From Emmonsiellopsis sp. PD_33 (taxonomy: Eukaryota; Ascomycota; Eurotiomycetes; Onygenales; Ajellomycetaceae), in contig JANTQF010000012.1 in the NCBI GenBank assembly GCA_032988165.1, positions 186,001 through 250,000 of the forward strand: 64,000 nucleotides of DNA, given 5' to 3'. The notes below the pieces were generated by a model, which was not told the origin of the DNA, made no database searches, and saw nothing but the letters and a program-made list of their open reading frames with translations. This document shows positions 19,325 to 30,659 of this stretch, piece by piece (position 1 is the first letter of the stretch; the number at the start of each line of letters is the position of its first letter). The translations under genes and the position numbers were made by a program.

Positions 19325-22137
19325 TACCGCCCCCGGCGGTACCCCTCCAACGCCGAACAAAACTCCCCGTAGGAGTCCAACGGGAAGGGCACTACCGCCC
19401 TTCCCTCCTCCTCACCCCCCTCTCCCTCTCCCTCTCCCTCCCCCTCCCCCTCCTCCAACCGCGACCGGCAGAACCGGCCGAACTCGCGGGTAAAAACCGC
19501 GTCTGCGCTCTCCTGGTCCTCAGGGGACCACATCTCCTGCACAAGGCGAGAGATGTTGACCCCCGAGGGGGAGGCTTCCGCCAGCGGGGCAATCGGGCTT
19601 GAATACCGATGCGAGACCCGCAGGTTGCTAGGCTGGCGAGGCCTATACTTCTCCGCCGGGTTCAAAAGGCGCCCGGGTTCTGGCCTGTTGGCCGTTGGTT
19701 CCCCCTCCCCACCCGCAGATACCACGTCCGCCTGCGATGTTCGTCCTTGATCGACCGTAGAGGCCTCAGCAGCATTCGTTTGCGGTTGGAGGTTCTCAGC
19801 CACCGGGGCGCCATTAACATTCGTGAGCGTCTCTTGTTGGGTCTCCTCGGTCACCGGGGCGTTATCAACGTTCTGGGCCTCCTGCTGGGTTTTCTCAGCG
19901 GCCGTGACCTCATCAGGCTGTGCCTGCATCTCCTCTTCCATCTCCTCGTCGGATGATGAGAACATATCGTAGTCTAGACAATAAGTACCGCTATGGTTTG
20001 TAATAGGTGTCGAGGTAGTAGGTGTCGAGGTAGTAATAGGTGTCGACGTAATAGGAGTCGACGTAATAGGAGTGGCGGCAATAGGAGTGGCGGTAATAGG
20101 TGCTGAGCTAATAGGTGTCGAGGCGGTAATAGGGGTCGGGATAAGAGGCATCGAGGAGGCAATAGGTGTCGAGGTTGTAATAGGGGTAGAGGGGGTATCC
20201 TCATACGAGGAACTAGGTTGTGCAGCAACTCGCTGACTCCGGGCGGGTCGTGGATATTGTCGCTCGCGGAGACGAAGTTTCGAGGGGACATCTTCAGGAC
20301 TAGCGTCAAATCGAACACGCTTTCGACCACGCAATATGCCACGAATTGCCGGTTGGGTTGGTTTAGTAATTAGATCTCGACCTGGTTCTTCAGATTCATC
20401 GTCTGCGTCTGTATCGGTCTCTGATTCACTTGTAGTATCTCCAAAGTACCTCAAGTCCATCCCATAGCTACAACCGGGGGGATTAGGAATGGTCTTCTTT
20501 CTTCTCTTCTTAGACTTGGTGGGTGATACGTTGGGCTTGTTGCTTGAGCTCTCGGCCTCGTTCTCATTAGTCACAGCAGTTCGAGGTGTCGGAACTTGAG
20601 AGGCGGAAACCTGGGGAGTTGAAACCTGAGGAGTCGAAGGCTGGGAGATCGGCTCGCGGGGAGTTGGTATGGGTGGGGAAATAGGCTCCAAGAATGAGGA
20701 CCGGTCTATCGGCAGGGGATAAAGAGAATAACTCAAATCTCTCTTTTCTAGAGGTTGAGTGGGTTGTGAGAGAGTGTTCCTCTGTTGTGTGGGAGAAACT
20801 GGGCTCCTTGAAGTCTCTGGTGGCGTGATGAATTGGTCTGGCACACTATCATCCGTTGGCCTCGGAGTTCGTGAAGGAGAATTTGCAATGGTAGGCATAA
20901 ATCTGGCAAGTGATCTCGGCACTGAGTCGAGTAATCCCCGAAAATGCCAGCCTCTAGTGGGTGTTTGAGGAGTTTGAGGAGTTTGAGGTGGAGCTGATTG
21001 CTCAGTTTCTTCCTGAGATTGGAGGTCTGCGCGCATCTGGTCGAGAACCTTCCAGTCGGGTTCCTCATCACGGTCAGTAGTGTAGGACTTTGAGCTACCA
21101 GCAATATCTTGGTCGGTTTTGTTTTGAGAAATCAATTCAGGGATACGGAAAATGGTTTTGTCGATGCGACCCTTGTCTTCTAAGGCCTTGCGACGTCGCC
21201 TTTCGGAGTAGGGCGTTACGGTTCGTTTCTTATGGCGGGCAACGGATGATGCTCCGAGTTCCCTGCGTTTCGATGATGGCATGTCGGCCGAGTCATCCTC
21301 TGCGGCTCGTCTAGTTCGTTTACGTGGCGTAACTGGCAGTTGGGTCAGCGGTGTTGTCATGTGTGGTTGATGAGTTCCAGGAAAAGAATCCAGATCATGG
21401 CCATTAGGACAGATCAGCCTTGAGGAACAGCAGGGGCACTGAGGAAAGGTGCTCGAGGTCTGCATCCCGGTAGATGTCATCCTTGGACCCTCGTTTTCCT
21501 GAGGCGACGGAGGGGAAAATGTGGCGAACCTGGCGAACCTGGGGGTCCGGGGAAAAGCCAAAGGGGAGGCCACCGGCGCAAAGAGAGGAGAACGTCCTGG
21601 AATAGTGGTCCTGGGCCTGCGGGGAGAAAGAGATGGAGGAGGAAAAGATAAAGCTGGTACACATTGTGTACCAGTAGTTTGAAAATCGGAAGCACCTTGT
21701 GCCCCGGTAGAAGAAAAGGTTTGCTGCTCACAATTGTTTATGGGTTCCGTATTAGGCTCTACGTTAGCGGAAGATTCGACTTCGGGGGTTGGTGGAGTCG
21801 GGACAGCGCTGTTGGCATTGTGCTCGAGCGCGTCGAGGATAGAGGGCTCCTCAGCAGGCAGGGCATTGCTGCTCTCGGGCTGGGGACTCGGGCCGTCTTG
21901 CTCGGGACGGGCGGGGGTCGGGGTGCTCGGAGTCGGGGTCGACGTCGCGGCAGGCGCCTTCTTGGTCTTGGGAGCGCGCTTGCCGGCTTTGCTCTTGGCG
22001 ACCTTGGCCGGGTTGTTGCTGTTTTTGGCGGGACCCTTGCGGGCAGGAGCGGCAGAGGACGGTGCCTTCCGCTTGCGGGGCGCAGTCTCGAGGGACTGGA
22101 ACCCGCTGGGGGAAATCGGCTGAGAGCGCGTACGCAT
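19324..22137 (-). CDS. Large disordered protein of unknown function with RVxF-like motif
   Basis: 937 aa from ATG 22137 (upstream in-frame codons have no ATG), single exon. The start MRTRSQPISPSGFQS is followed by a Lys/Ala/Pro-rich basic segment. A short Cys/His cluster, CPCCSSRLICPNGH, lies near residue 240 and could bind one metal ion. RGILRGRKRVRFDAS near residue 600-610 contains KRVRF, which fits the RVxF docking motif of PP1 regulators. Residues about 650-715 are a degenerate repeat of TPIT/STPI units, visible in DNA as AATAGGTGTCGAGG-type repeats (19997-20190). The C-terminus ends with an acidic Gly-Glu repeat and a short conserved-looking tail (FPLDSYGEFCSALEGYRRG). I do not recognise the family; nuclear location is inferred from basic motifs. 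It is divergent from MRPS28. Confidence 0.75.
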   Translation of the reverse strand: MRTRSQPISPSGFQSLETAPRKRKAPSSAAPARKGPAKNSNNPAKVAKSKAGKRAPKTKKAPAATSTPTPSTPTPARPEQDGPSPQPESSNALPAEEPSILDALEHNANSAVPTPPTPEVESSANVEPNTEPINNCEQQTFSSTGAQGASDFQTTGTQCVPALSFPPPSLSPRRPRTTIPGRSPLFAPVASPLAFPRTPRFARFATFSPPSPQENEGPRMTSTGMQTSSTFPQCPCCSSRLICPNGHDLDSFPGTHQPHMTTPLTQLPVTPRKRTRRAAEDDSADMPSSKRRELGASSVARHKKRTVTPYSERRRRKALEDKGRIDKTIFRIPELISQNKTDQDIAGSSKSYTTDRDEEPDWKVLDQMRADLQSQEETEQSAPPQTPQTPQTPTRGWHFRGLLDSVPRSLARFMPTIANSPSRTPRPTDDSVPDQFITPPETSRSPVSPTQQRNTLSQPTQPLEKRDLSYSLYPLPIDRSSFLEPISPPIPTPREPISQPSTPQVSTPQVSASQVPTPRTAVTNENEAESSSNKPNVSPTKSKKRRKKTIPNPPGCSYGMDLRYFGDTTSESETDTDADDESEEPGRDLITKPTQPAIRGILRGRKRVRFDASPEDVPSKLRLRERQYPRPARSQRVAAQPSSSYEDTPSTPITTSTPIASSMPLIPTPITASTPISSAPITATPIAATPITSTPITSTPITTSTPTTSTPITNHSGTYCLDYDMFSSSDEEMEEEMQAQPDEVTAAEKTQQEAQNVDNAPVTEETQQETLTNVNGAPVAENLQPQTNAAEASTVDQGRTSQADVVSAGGEGEPTANRPEPGRLLNPAEKYRPRQPSNLRVSHRYSSPIAPLAEASPSGVNISRLVQEMWSPEDQESADAVFTREFGRFCRSRLEEGEGEGEGEGEGGEEEGRAVVPFPLDSYGEFCSALEGYRRGR
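19997..20190. repeat. Degenerate coding repeat (Thr-Pro-Ile units)
   Basis: About a dozen 15-21-bp units of the form AATAGG(T/A)GTCGA(G/C)G within the disordered-protein gene, encoding STPIT-like repeats. Confidence 0.7.
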
Positions 22138-22783
22138 GGCTGCGGCGGCGGCCAGACAACACAATCGTCTGCTGGCTTCGCACGGCGGCGGATGCGGGCT
22201 TTGGTGGTTGATATAGAACTAACTAGTTGATCTCTAGGAAGAGTCAAGCAAGGCTAGTTCCGCGTGGTGCAGTCAGCATGAGTTCAGAATACTGCGCACA
22301 GTGTGTTTTGCGGCGGTGCGAGGGATGTAAACAAACAGGTGTTGCGCGCGACCAGTGTGTATCGCGGTGGTAGGGAGAAGGGGAGGGAGACAAACCTGAG
22401 TACAACGGTGGCTGCGATGAGATTGGCGCGATGCTGACGCGGGATTGCTGTGCAAACAGGCGCAGTGACGGCGTTGTGGACTCGCATCGGACGGTGTCGG
22501 TGAGGTGGACGAGAGAAGAAGAGGGAGAGAGGAGAGAAAAACGTCGCGGGGGGAAAGGTGGGCGCTGGGCTGGTTGCTGGGAATTTTTGTGTTGTCAGGG
22601 AAGCCGCGAAGGTTGGCCCGGCAGAATAGTTGGAGGGCGGTGAGCGGGGTGTGGTCACGTGGTGCAGGGCTGACTAAGCCCCATTTTTTCGACATCAAGA
22701 ACCTCAGCGCTGGGAAGGCCGAAGGGAGGTTTCTTCGCAGCCATTGATTGCGTCGTCCACGGCCTGGCCACCATTCCTGCACT
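22138..22783. promoter_or_regulatory. Divergent promoter of the disordered-protein gene and MRPS28, with CACGTG
   Basis: 646 bp. TCACGTGG at 22655-22662 lies about 125 bp upstream of the MRPS28 ATG. Overlapping open frames on both strands have no ATG in good context and are rejected as genes. Confidence 0.5.
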
Positions 22784-23778
22784 ATGCCGCCAAGGACTCT
22801 TTTTCAGCCGTGCTCGCGGGTCTTCAATGGTATGTTATTCCCGCCGCTGTTGTGTGCGCGCTGGCCTAACCTGTCATCGTAGTGTCCGCTCTACAGAACC
22901 CGTTTGCGGCATTGTCCGTGAGTTCGTGCCATGTCTCCTCCAGAGCAGCGTCCAGTGGCGCCGCGAAGAAGAAGAAGAGCCGTCATCCATACGCCGTTGC
23001 GCAGGCTAAACAGCGGAAAGCCTCCAACCTGTCCCGACGGGCCGTGTTGAAGCAAGAACGCATCTCGTCCCTTGGTGACCCGGTCGTCGGAAATCCCACC
23101 CCCTTCACTCAATTGCTCCAGGCGAAGCCCTCAGACAGTGCCGTCCCCACGTCTGAGGATGGCTATGCACCCACACCTGGTGTCCCCGACCTCAACTATG
23201 ACATCTCCTCCGAGGATTTCAAAGCAGCCCTTGCGCGGTCGAAGGATCTCACCACACCCGTGTCCGCCGGTGAATCAAGCCTGATAGACCCCGAAGCCGT
23301 TGCCGAAGCGGCCCGCCGTCATGAGGAATCACACGTCACCGCGCAAGAGGCCATCAGCCGCATTATGCAGCTCAACAAGGGAAACAACAAGGATCTGAGC
23401 AGGATAAATATTCAACGGTGTATCCATACCTTTGGCAGACATGTCACCGATTCGCAGCTCCCGCCAAAACCACCTGCCTGTGTCGATCCCTCTGCGCCCA
23501 AACATCCACCCAGAGCCCCCCGAGCTGGGCCCGACACCGGTTCTTCCGAGGTGCAGATTGCCGTTCTGACGTCGAAGATTTTGGTGCTCGCCAAGATGGT
23601 GGAGAAATACGGACACAAGGATAAGCATAATAAGCGGAATCTCCGGCTCCTCGTTCACAAACGGCAGAAGCTGCTCAACTATCTTAGGCGCAAGGAACGT
23701 GGAGGGCCCCGGTGGCAGAATGTGATGGATCAATTGGGGCTGACAACGGCATCGTGGAAGGGTGAAATCAGCATATAG
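22784..23778 (+). CDS. MRPS28: Mitochondrial small-subunit ribosomal protein uS15m
   Basis: Two exons: 22784-22829 and 22883-23778; 313 aa. The 53-nt intron (GTATGT, GCCTAAC branch, TCGTAG) was needed because the longer frame lacks an ATG. The N-terminus MPPRTLFQPCSRVFN, rich in Arg with no acidic residue, fits a mitochondrial presequence. The S15 domain is C-terminal (about 230-307): TGSSEVQIAVLTSKI, KDKHNKRNLRLLVHKRQKLL, YLRRKE. The long N-terminal extension is usual for fungal Mrps28. Known role: binds helix 22 region of the mitochondrial 15S rRNA early in small-subunit assembly. It lies upstream of, and in tandem with, cytosolic RPS0. Confidence 0.93.
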
Positions 23779-24273
23779 ACGGCGATCCTAGCAACTGGTA
23801 CTTGATTTTTGCGTGTGGTTTGTGTTTTTTTGTTTCATTGCTGATCTACGGATGTATCCATGTACTGTACAATGTTCTCTCGTGGCTGTTTCTTTATAAA
23901 GTGTATTTCTATGTCCTATCTCCTTTTATTTGGTGCATGGTTAGACGAATTAAACCGTTTCTTTGCAGTTATTCTCTTGCAGATCCACGTCCCACCATCC
24001 AAATAGCCCAGGTATTGCTGGAGAGCTCTATGGTTGCAGACTATCCTCATTAATGGGCAGCCGGAGCGCAAGTCCCGTGACCCGCGGCCGGAAAAAAGTT
24101 CGGGACCCAGCTTGCCCTAATTTCCGCATCGGGCAATGCCACACAATCGCGAGCTGCCTCCAACCACCTCAAATATTTCTCCAGCCCTTGCTTTGCTCTC
24201 CACCGACCACCGACCCGACAATTGCCAACGATTGATATTTTTCATATCTTCCTTCGAATATCAGTCGCCCGCC
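23779..24273. promoter_or_regulatory. Intergenic region MRPS28 / RPS0
   Basis: 495 bp: T-rich 3' UTR of MRPS28, then a GC-richer RPS0 promoter. CCCTAA (24115-24120) resembles the telomere-like box often seen in fungal ribosomal protein promoters, and a CT-rich leader precedes the ATG. Confidence 0.45.
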
Positions 24274-25245
24274 ATGGCTCCCGCTAACCTCCCCCCCATT
24301 TTCAATGCGACGTCTCAGGACATTGAGATGTTGCTGGCCGCACAATGCCACCTCGGCTCCAAGAACTTGCAAGTCCACATGGAGCCTTACCTGTGGAAGA
24401 CTCGTCCTGACGGAATCAATGTCATCAACATTGGCAAGACCTGGTAAGACTGCCTTCGCGTGGTAGGGAGAAAAGAAGAGAAAGGGGAGCATTTTTGCTA
24501 AAATTTCGCGAAAATCGACAGGGAGAAAATCGTCCTGGCCGCCCGTATCATCGCCGCCATCGACAACCCAGCCGACATCTGTGTGATCTCTGCTCGTCCC
24601 TACGGCCAGCGTGCTGTCCTCAAGTTCGCCGCCCACACCGGTGCCGTCGCCATTGCCGGCCGTTTCACCCCCGGTAACTTCACCAACTACATCACCCGCT
24701 CGTTCAAGGAGCCCCGCCTCATCATCGTCACCGATCCTCGCACCGACGCCCAGGCCATCAAGGAGGCCAGCTACGTCAACATCCCCGTCATTGCCCTCTG
24801 CGATACCGACTCGCCCACCGAGTTCGTCGACGTTGCCATCCCCACCAACAACAAGGGTCGCCACTCCATCGGTCTGATCTGGTGGATGCTTGCCCGTGAG
24901 GTCCTCCGTCTCCGTGGCACCATCGCCAACCGCGAGGCCGAGTGGGACGTCGTTGTCGATCTGTATTTCTACCGCGACCCCGAGGCTGAGGAGCAGAAGG
25001 AGATCGAGGAGGCCAAGGTTCCCGGCGCTGAGGAGGTCGGTGCTGCTGCCATCGAGAGCGGTCTTGGTGCTGAGAGCTGGGAGGCCCAGGCCGCCCCCGC
25101 CTTTGCTGCCACTGGCGCCGCTGCCGGTGCTGCCGCTACCACCTGGGAGGCTGAGACCGGCGGCGACTGGGCTGCCAGCTCCGCTCCTCCTGCCGAGGGC
25201 TGGGCTGAGGCCGCCCCTGCTACTACCGAGCAGGTCAAGTGGTAG
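24274..25245 (+). CDS. RPS0: 40S ribosomal protein S0 (uS2, laminin-receptor-like)
   Basis: Two exons: 24274-24443 and 24522-25245; 297 aa. The 78-nt intron (GTAAGA, TGCTAAAA branch region, ACAG) splits the Trp of GKTWEKI. The uS2 fold is complete: MLLAAQCHLGSKN, YLWKTRPDGINVINIGKTW, ADICVISARPYGQRAVLKFA, GRFTPGNFTN, PRLIIVTDPRTDAQAIKEA, NIPVIALCDTDSPTEFVDVAIP, NNKGRHSIGLIWWMLAREVL. The C-terminal about 80 residues are acidic and Ala/Trp-rich (repeated W-E and W-A) as in eukaryotic Rps0. Strong C-ending codon bias fits high expression. Needed for 20S pre-rRNA processing and 40S stability in the cytosol. Confidence 0.98.
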
Positions 25246-26500
25246 ATTAGTGACTTGTCGCTAACCTTTCCCCGGGCACGTCAAACACATGGAGTTATTT
25301 TTTGAGGCAGGACAAAAACAAAACACATTTTTTCTTTTTTAACACGAAAAAAAAACCATGAGATTCCGATTAATATCCATTCCATTATTCGCTCTCAATC
25401 CTCGTTACGCTTCCCAAATACTCCGTTCCTGTTCTACTCCATCCTCCTCTTTTGTCTCCTTTGGTATATCCCCCCGAATCCCCGCCAAAAACAGCCAGCG
25501 GAAAGGGACATGGATTTTCCAAGAAGTACACACACACCTTTTTTTTTTAAGAATTGCATGGTTTACGGGTTTGTTTCGGCCGCCAATGATTCGATTTTGA
25601 TCTATCGTATGGAGAGGAAAATCACTAAATAACAAAAAAATTGACTGGCACTCATGAGGGAAAGATATCCGACTTCTTTTTTGTCAAAGGGAGTCGGGGG
25701 AAAGCCCTGTGCTGTCAAGAAAAAGGGGCGTTTACTTAATCGTTGCCCCGGCCGTGTTTTCTTCTTATATCGGATTTTTTCTTCTTCTTTGGTTGGTGAA
25801 TGGGCCTAGAAGTTAAATACAAAAATAACTGCCATTGCAATGTCCTCTTTCCCCTTTTTTTTCTCGCCTTTTTTTGGAATCGTGTAGAGGAACGTAGACT
25901 GCCATGATATATCCGTGATGTAATATTAGAAATTGCGCGCCTCCATAGCCCGTAAATTAGCCGCGGAGCCGTCGCGTCTGTAAGGAAAAAGACGCGCCGG
26001 CGCTAGTAAATGGAAGCCACAGCATCCAACCCATCATCCCGATCAATATCCTTTCAAGGAATGACATCCCTCTCGATAACAGGTTTTTACTACCCTATTC
26101 CCACCCGAATTCCACATGAAATCTACTCTACAGTTACATTTTTTTCGTATCACACCTTGCCTCAGGAATCAACCAACAGGGGCGTATTGTACCTGCTTCC
26201 CATCCGACTACGGCACCCGTAAAACCCTCTCAAGCCCCAATTACAGCAAAGCAAACCCTTCACAGACTACTTGACTTGACTTGTCGTGAAAGCTGCTCTT
26301 TCACCCTTTTCATGCACTGGTCTAGTATTGTGAAGCAACTGCAAATATTCATCAGAGCGGCGTCAGAAAAGTGGCCTATAGACCCCCCCCCTTTTTTTTC
26401 TCCTCCCTTGCCTGACTGACCCTCTTCTACGTTTCTTCTTCTTCTGCTACTACTAATTATACTACTATTACTATTACTACTCTTACTACTTCTTTCTATC
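25246..26500. other. Intergenic, low-complexity AT-rich sequence
   Basis: About 1.25 kb after RPS0: RPS0 3' UTR, T- and A-runs, and at 26430-26515 a mixture of CTT, CTA and ATT trinucleotide repeats. No gene was recognised. Confidence 0.55.
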
Positions 26501-28959
26501 TAACTACCTTATTAGCCACTAGCTAGGCATGGGCATTTTCTACTCCGACCTCCTCTGCTACAACAGCCCATCTCCGCGTTCATCCTCGTCCCCTGAGTTG
26601 CTAATTCCTGTGTGCCAGGGAGGTACATATGTCTGATACTGCCGAAGCTCCACCATCCATTAGACAGATGCCCGTAATGCAGATTACCAATGAACCGAAC
26701 AAACTTGATATGCCATTCACAACATGATGGTGTACTCATCCGCGACTATGGCCTGGTTGAAAGCCGATTTCAATCGAAGAATGCTCTGCACCATGTAGGT
26801 GTAGAACAGCTCTATTAGTGTCCCTCTTGGAGGCTCCCTAGACATCTCAATCAAATGGCTACTGACCTTGCTATCTCCTCCTAACTGCATCCCGCATTTT
26901 CGATTGGATTGGAGGCTTTTTGGAGACGCGATGGCCTATTATTTACACCAGACGTGGACAAACGATGGGATGTCGTTGACAATGATATGGATCCGTTCGT
27001 CGGGAACCCTTCCAGAGGTCGCAAGTCTGCAGCAAACCCCTTTTGCCACAACCACATTCCATCTGCAACAGAGCTCCGCAGAGCATCAAAACCACTTCCC
27101 CGGAAGGGTTGATTCCATCCCATCTTTGCAACCTGGTGTCCTGATCTTGATCCTTTAGGAATATTGACAAACTGGTTCATCATTATTCCGAAGATTGCCT
27201 TTTCTGAATCGCATGAGAAGGTCAAATGAGACATTTCATGGTGACTTCATGAGTCCAGGGAGGATATTCTGCTGGGTATCACTATTGATATCAAACGAAG
27301 CGGAAATATCTACATCGCCTCGTGGGAATGCAAACAAGGCTTATTCGAAGTCAGAGCATTGACCCATCCAAGCAACCAAGATATTTTGGACCATTGGTGT
27401 CAATGATGAAGAAAACAAGGTGAACGGCAAGGCTAGCAGGAGGGCGGAGAAACGCAGAGCTTTCAGATCAATGTGCTCCACCGAAAAACAAAATGGACGT
27501 ATATGATCAACTCAAACGCAGGAGACGGCGGGCCTAGCAATTATTCAACAAGTACCTGGCAACATCTCACAGGATGAGGAACCGTTTGAGTGGGCCTTGA
27601 AGAAGGCCCGAAACAAGGCCAAAGCCTGGAAGATTCGGTGAGCACCTTTTATATGCCACTTTCCGGGTTACATGTATCACTGTTCTGCCCAAAGTACAAT
27701 CCATAAACATGGACTGTACACTGCAATTACATCTGCCCTTTTAAGATATCCCCTACGGTTCGACTCGGTCCTAGCGGCGGATATCCATTATCCAGTTCAA
27801 TAAGCCTTCGCACGGTTCCTCTGCTACCGTCAAATTCCCCAGGTCATTCCAAGAGATATAAACCGAAAAATACACAGCAGCCTCGAATCACTAACGGTCG
27901 GATGAAGATAATGGCATATCGATATCATAGTGGGAAGGGCACTCCTAAGCCTCCACCCTAGTTAATGTCTGTTTTTCCTATTGAGCTCCGCCTCGCTCAG
28001 GCCTCCTTTTTATCTTGTTTTTTGTTCGCTCCCCCGCAGCCAACCCTACCGCTCCCGTCGCCGCTGAGAGCGTTGTCACCACCACCACCACCATCACGGC
28101 CACCGCCACCGCCACCATAACAGCCGTCGTTGTGACCGTGACCGCCCACGTTACCACACGCCCACGACCCCGGGTAGTGGGAGAGATTTGCGCGTTTCCT
28201 TTTTGGGGTGTGGGATGGATTTGAGGCCCCTTAATTCTGGCATTCTCACACACTTCAACATCACTTTACATCAAATTAACTTGGGTAATGGATACTTGGG
28301 AAGCCAAAATCACCGCGTTGGTGACCACCACACTGGCCGCTTGCAAGGTGACGGAGCTAGTTGTGCGCTGGTGGCCGATCTGGCTGAAACCCCCGAGGAC
28401 AGTTACTTCCGTTGAGCTGGAATGGCAGGAAGGGCCTATGGCCAAGTCGAGGGAGGCTCTTCGTGGAATTGCAAAGGAGGATGGTCTGGCGGCTCCAGTT
28501 TGCATCTCGTTTATATTCGGCTAGGCTACCTTCACGTATGAAGGGTGTCATGGATTGCATGAAAAATTTGCACGACCTGTTGTGTTGTCTGCGGCCCTCT
28601 CTCCCCCGAAACCATCGCCTGCGTATTGTTAGCGGCGACTAACGCCACATTCGCCAGCCCAAGTCTGTGCTCAGCCCGAAAGACGAGGCGGAAACAAAGA
28701 AACCACTCTACGATATACCACTGTACGAACTATTTATGCCGCCTTTACATCAATCACGGGCAAAGATCTCCTCGCTAAAATGCTTGAAAGGAATCCCCTG
28801 TGGTTGTATCGACATGCAAGCCTCCTTTTTCCCGAAAAGATTGGCCGAAATCTGCGCAGCGAATAACGTATGTCAGGAGTGACTGGGTAGCACTGCTGTC
28901 TACCTAATCTCCCGCTCTCGCTATCGCTCTCGCTCTAGATCTGTATCTCAGCGCCTTTC
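26500..28959. other. Relic field, part 1: no intact gene
   Basis: Mixed GC content, CpG retained. Short open frames (for example 26909-27112 + and 27978-28253 -) have no recognised domain. 28051-28160 is a Thr/Ala/Val low-complexity stretch on the plus strand, like a mucin-type linker. Sequences around 27300-27640 and 28288-28524 look like decayed coding DNA but I cannot assign them. Confidence 0.45.
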
Positions 28960-29601
28960 ATGCCTTTGCGGATACTCCAGCATATGAATTCTTTCCCCTC
29001 TCCAAGTACCGCAGATGGACCGACCAATAAGTATGCCCAGCTGCAGTATGGCCCTAACCCTGGGCCAATATCATGGTTCCCTCTGGCTTCGAGTTTCGGA
29101 GCTGCCGCACAAGAACTGAAGCTGGAAATGCAGGATACCTGGGTCTGACATCTGGAGTTCCACATAATACATACACTGGTGGACAAATATGATCCGCTTA
29201 CCATATACACACCAGTGGATCTGTCATCTTGCATGACTGGGGGACCAGGCCCAGCTGATTGTCTCACCAAGGAGGATCACAGTTTTTGCATGCCCTCTAT
29301 GTTCATTATTTGGTGGACAGGGAAGTTACCTGGGGGTATGACACCCATGTCATTCAATTCAGACCAACTGGCAGACCTTGTTGTTGAAATCACCAATCAC
29401 TGCAACTAACCTGTGTTGAAGACAAATGAACTGCTTCAGCAGTTGATTAAGACTCAAGTGGATGCACTTACACTCATTAGAGCATGCAATAATGACATGC
29501 AGACACTCTTTTGGCTCCTTGAGGCAGCCAAGCATGACAGGCAGAGTTTCCTTCAGGAATTTCGACCTTGTCGGTGGTATTCCTTATGGATCCATCTTTG
29601 A
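28960..29601 (+). pseudogene. Decayed coding relic, unknown family
   Basis: One plus-strand frame runs 213 codons with only two internal stops (TGA at about 29146 and TAA at 29407). Visible features are a Trp-rich MFIIWWTGKLPGG segment and a leucine-rich helical tail (ELLQQLIKTQVDALTLIRA). I do not recognise it. It could be a cellular gene or retroelement gag; low-stop continuity is the only evidence. Confidence 0.35.
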
Positions 29602-30242
29602 AGAATCCTGTTAGCATTGGGCCAGGTTAAGTAACCACCTGGAAGCAATGATGCAGGAATGCCTTCTTTGAAGAGAAAGCAGTAAAACCAGATGTGCCAT
29701 CACAGTAATGGGCAGCCCAGCTCGAGATCTGGGAAAAATCCAAGAAGCACAAACTTCCAGCTAGCTTTGACAACAATTTGGTATCACTAAATCCCCAAGA
29801 TGTGATATGGTTTCTGAACAATAAACTCCTGCCGCTATGCTGCCTGACGTTGAAATGGATGATCTAAATGTCAACGATCCCTCCCACATACCTCACGAAA
29901 CAGGGCCAGCTCCCATCTAGTCTTGGTAGGGACATGACGGATATGAAACTTTTCAGCTGTGAAACCGAGAAAAGATTACTACTTCCAGACTTAATGCTAC
30001 TCTGGTACGCTACAAAAACCTAAAGCATGCTTCAGTATGGGGCATGATTTGGTCTCTTTTCATCATTCGGGAGTCCAATTTCAGGCTGAGTTGGACAAAG
30101 GAATGCAGGAGATCACTGGACTCTTTTAATTCAGACCCCTACGACAGATTAAGAAATATAAACTTTCATTCCCATGGCCTGAGAGATTAGACGTGATGAT
30201 TGGAAGGGGTCTCCATTTACAAGAAGATTAAACTACTCAAGG
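29602..30242. other. Relic field, part 2
   Basis: Unassigned sequence with short coding-like pieces (plus frame about 29650-29840). A repeat unit at 30103-30143 recurs at 31533-31573. Confidence 0.35.
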
Positions 30243-30659
30243 AGTTCATCGGACACTGCCCACCCTGTCGTGAGAACCAAACCTCACGGCACAAACCATA
30301 CGGCTCCCTGTAGCCGATCCCGAGCCCCTTACCGGAGCTCTGTTCCATATGACCATCGACATCGTCCTCGGCTTACCGAGTGCTTCGCAGGACGCGAGCT
30401 CCCTGAATGCCGGGATGACCGTGACGTGTCGATCTTCCAAACGTATGACCTTCATGCCGGGACGGGATAACTGGGACGCTCCCCAGTGGGCCAAACAACT
30501 GGTCCGCTATCTCACGATTGGCGATTGGGGAACGCCTACGGCCATCATATCAGACCGTGACCGTAAGTTTCCGAGTGCCTTTTGGAGTGAGATCTTCAGG
30601 TCACAGGGTGTGCAGATGTTGTTTAGATTCGATCCCACTTTTCAAAGTGATGGAGAATG
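30243..30659 (+). pseudogene. Ty3/gypsy integrase relic
   Basis: In one frame, with a single internal stop near 30317: IGHCPPCRENQTSRHKPYGSL is the end of the HHCC finger. It is followed by the core-domain start (FHMTIDIVLGLPSA, first catalytic Asp), then WAKQLVRYLTIGDWGTP, IISDRDRKFPSAFWSEIF (second catalytic Asp) and FQSDGE, the point where a gypsy integrase would show its glutamate region. The frame then stops, so the element is truncated on both sides. Unlike the AT-rich block 9 kb away, this piece keeps many CpGs and is not hypermutated. Confidence 0.8.

Noticed and set aside
21664..22230. 188-codon plus-strand ORF opposite the start of the 937-aa gene
   Set aside because: Gly/Arg/Leu-rich antisense of an Ala/Pro/Lys-rich coding region; no independent support.
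22273..22782. 169-codon minus-strand ORF in the MRPS28 promoter
   Set aside because: Overlaps another frame of similar length, has no domain, and occupies the divergent promoter with a CACGTG box.
27750..27775. GGTTCGACTC resembling a tRNA B box
   Set aside because: No A box or foldable acceptor/anticodon stems upstream within tRNA distance.
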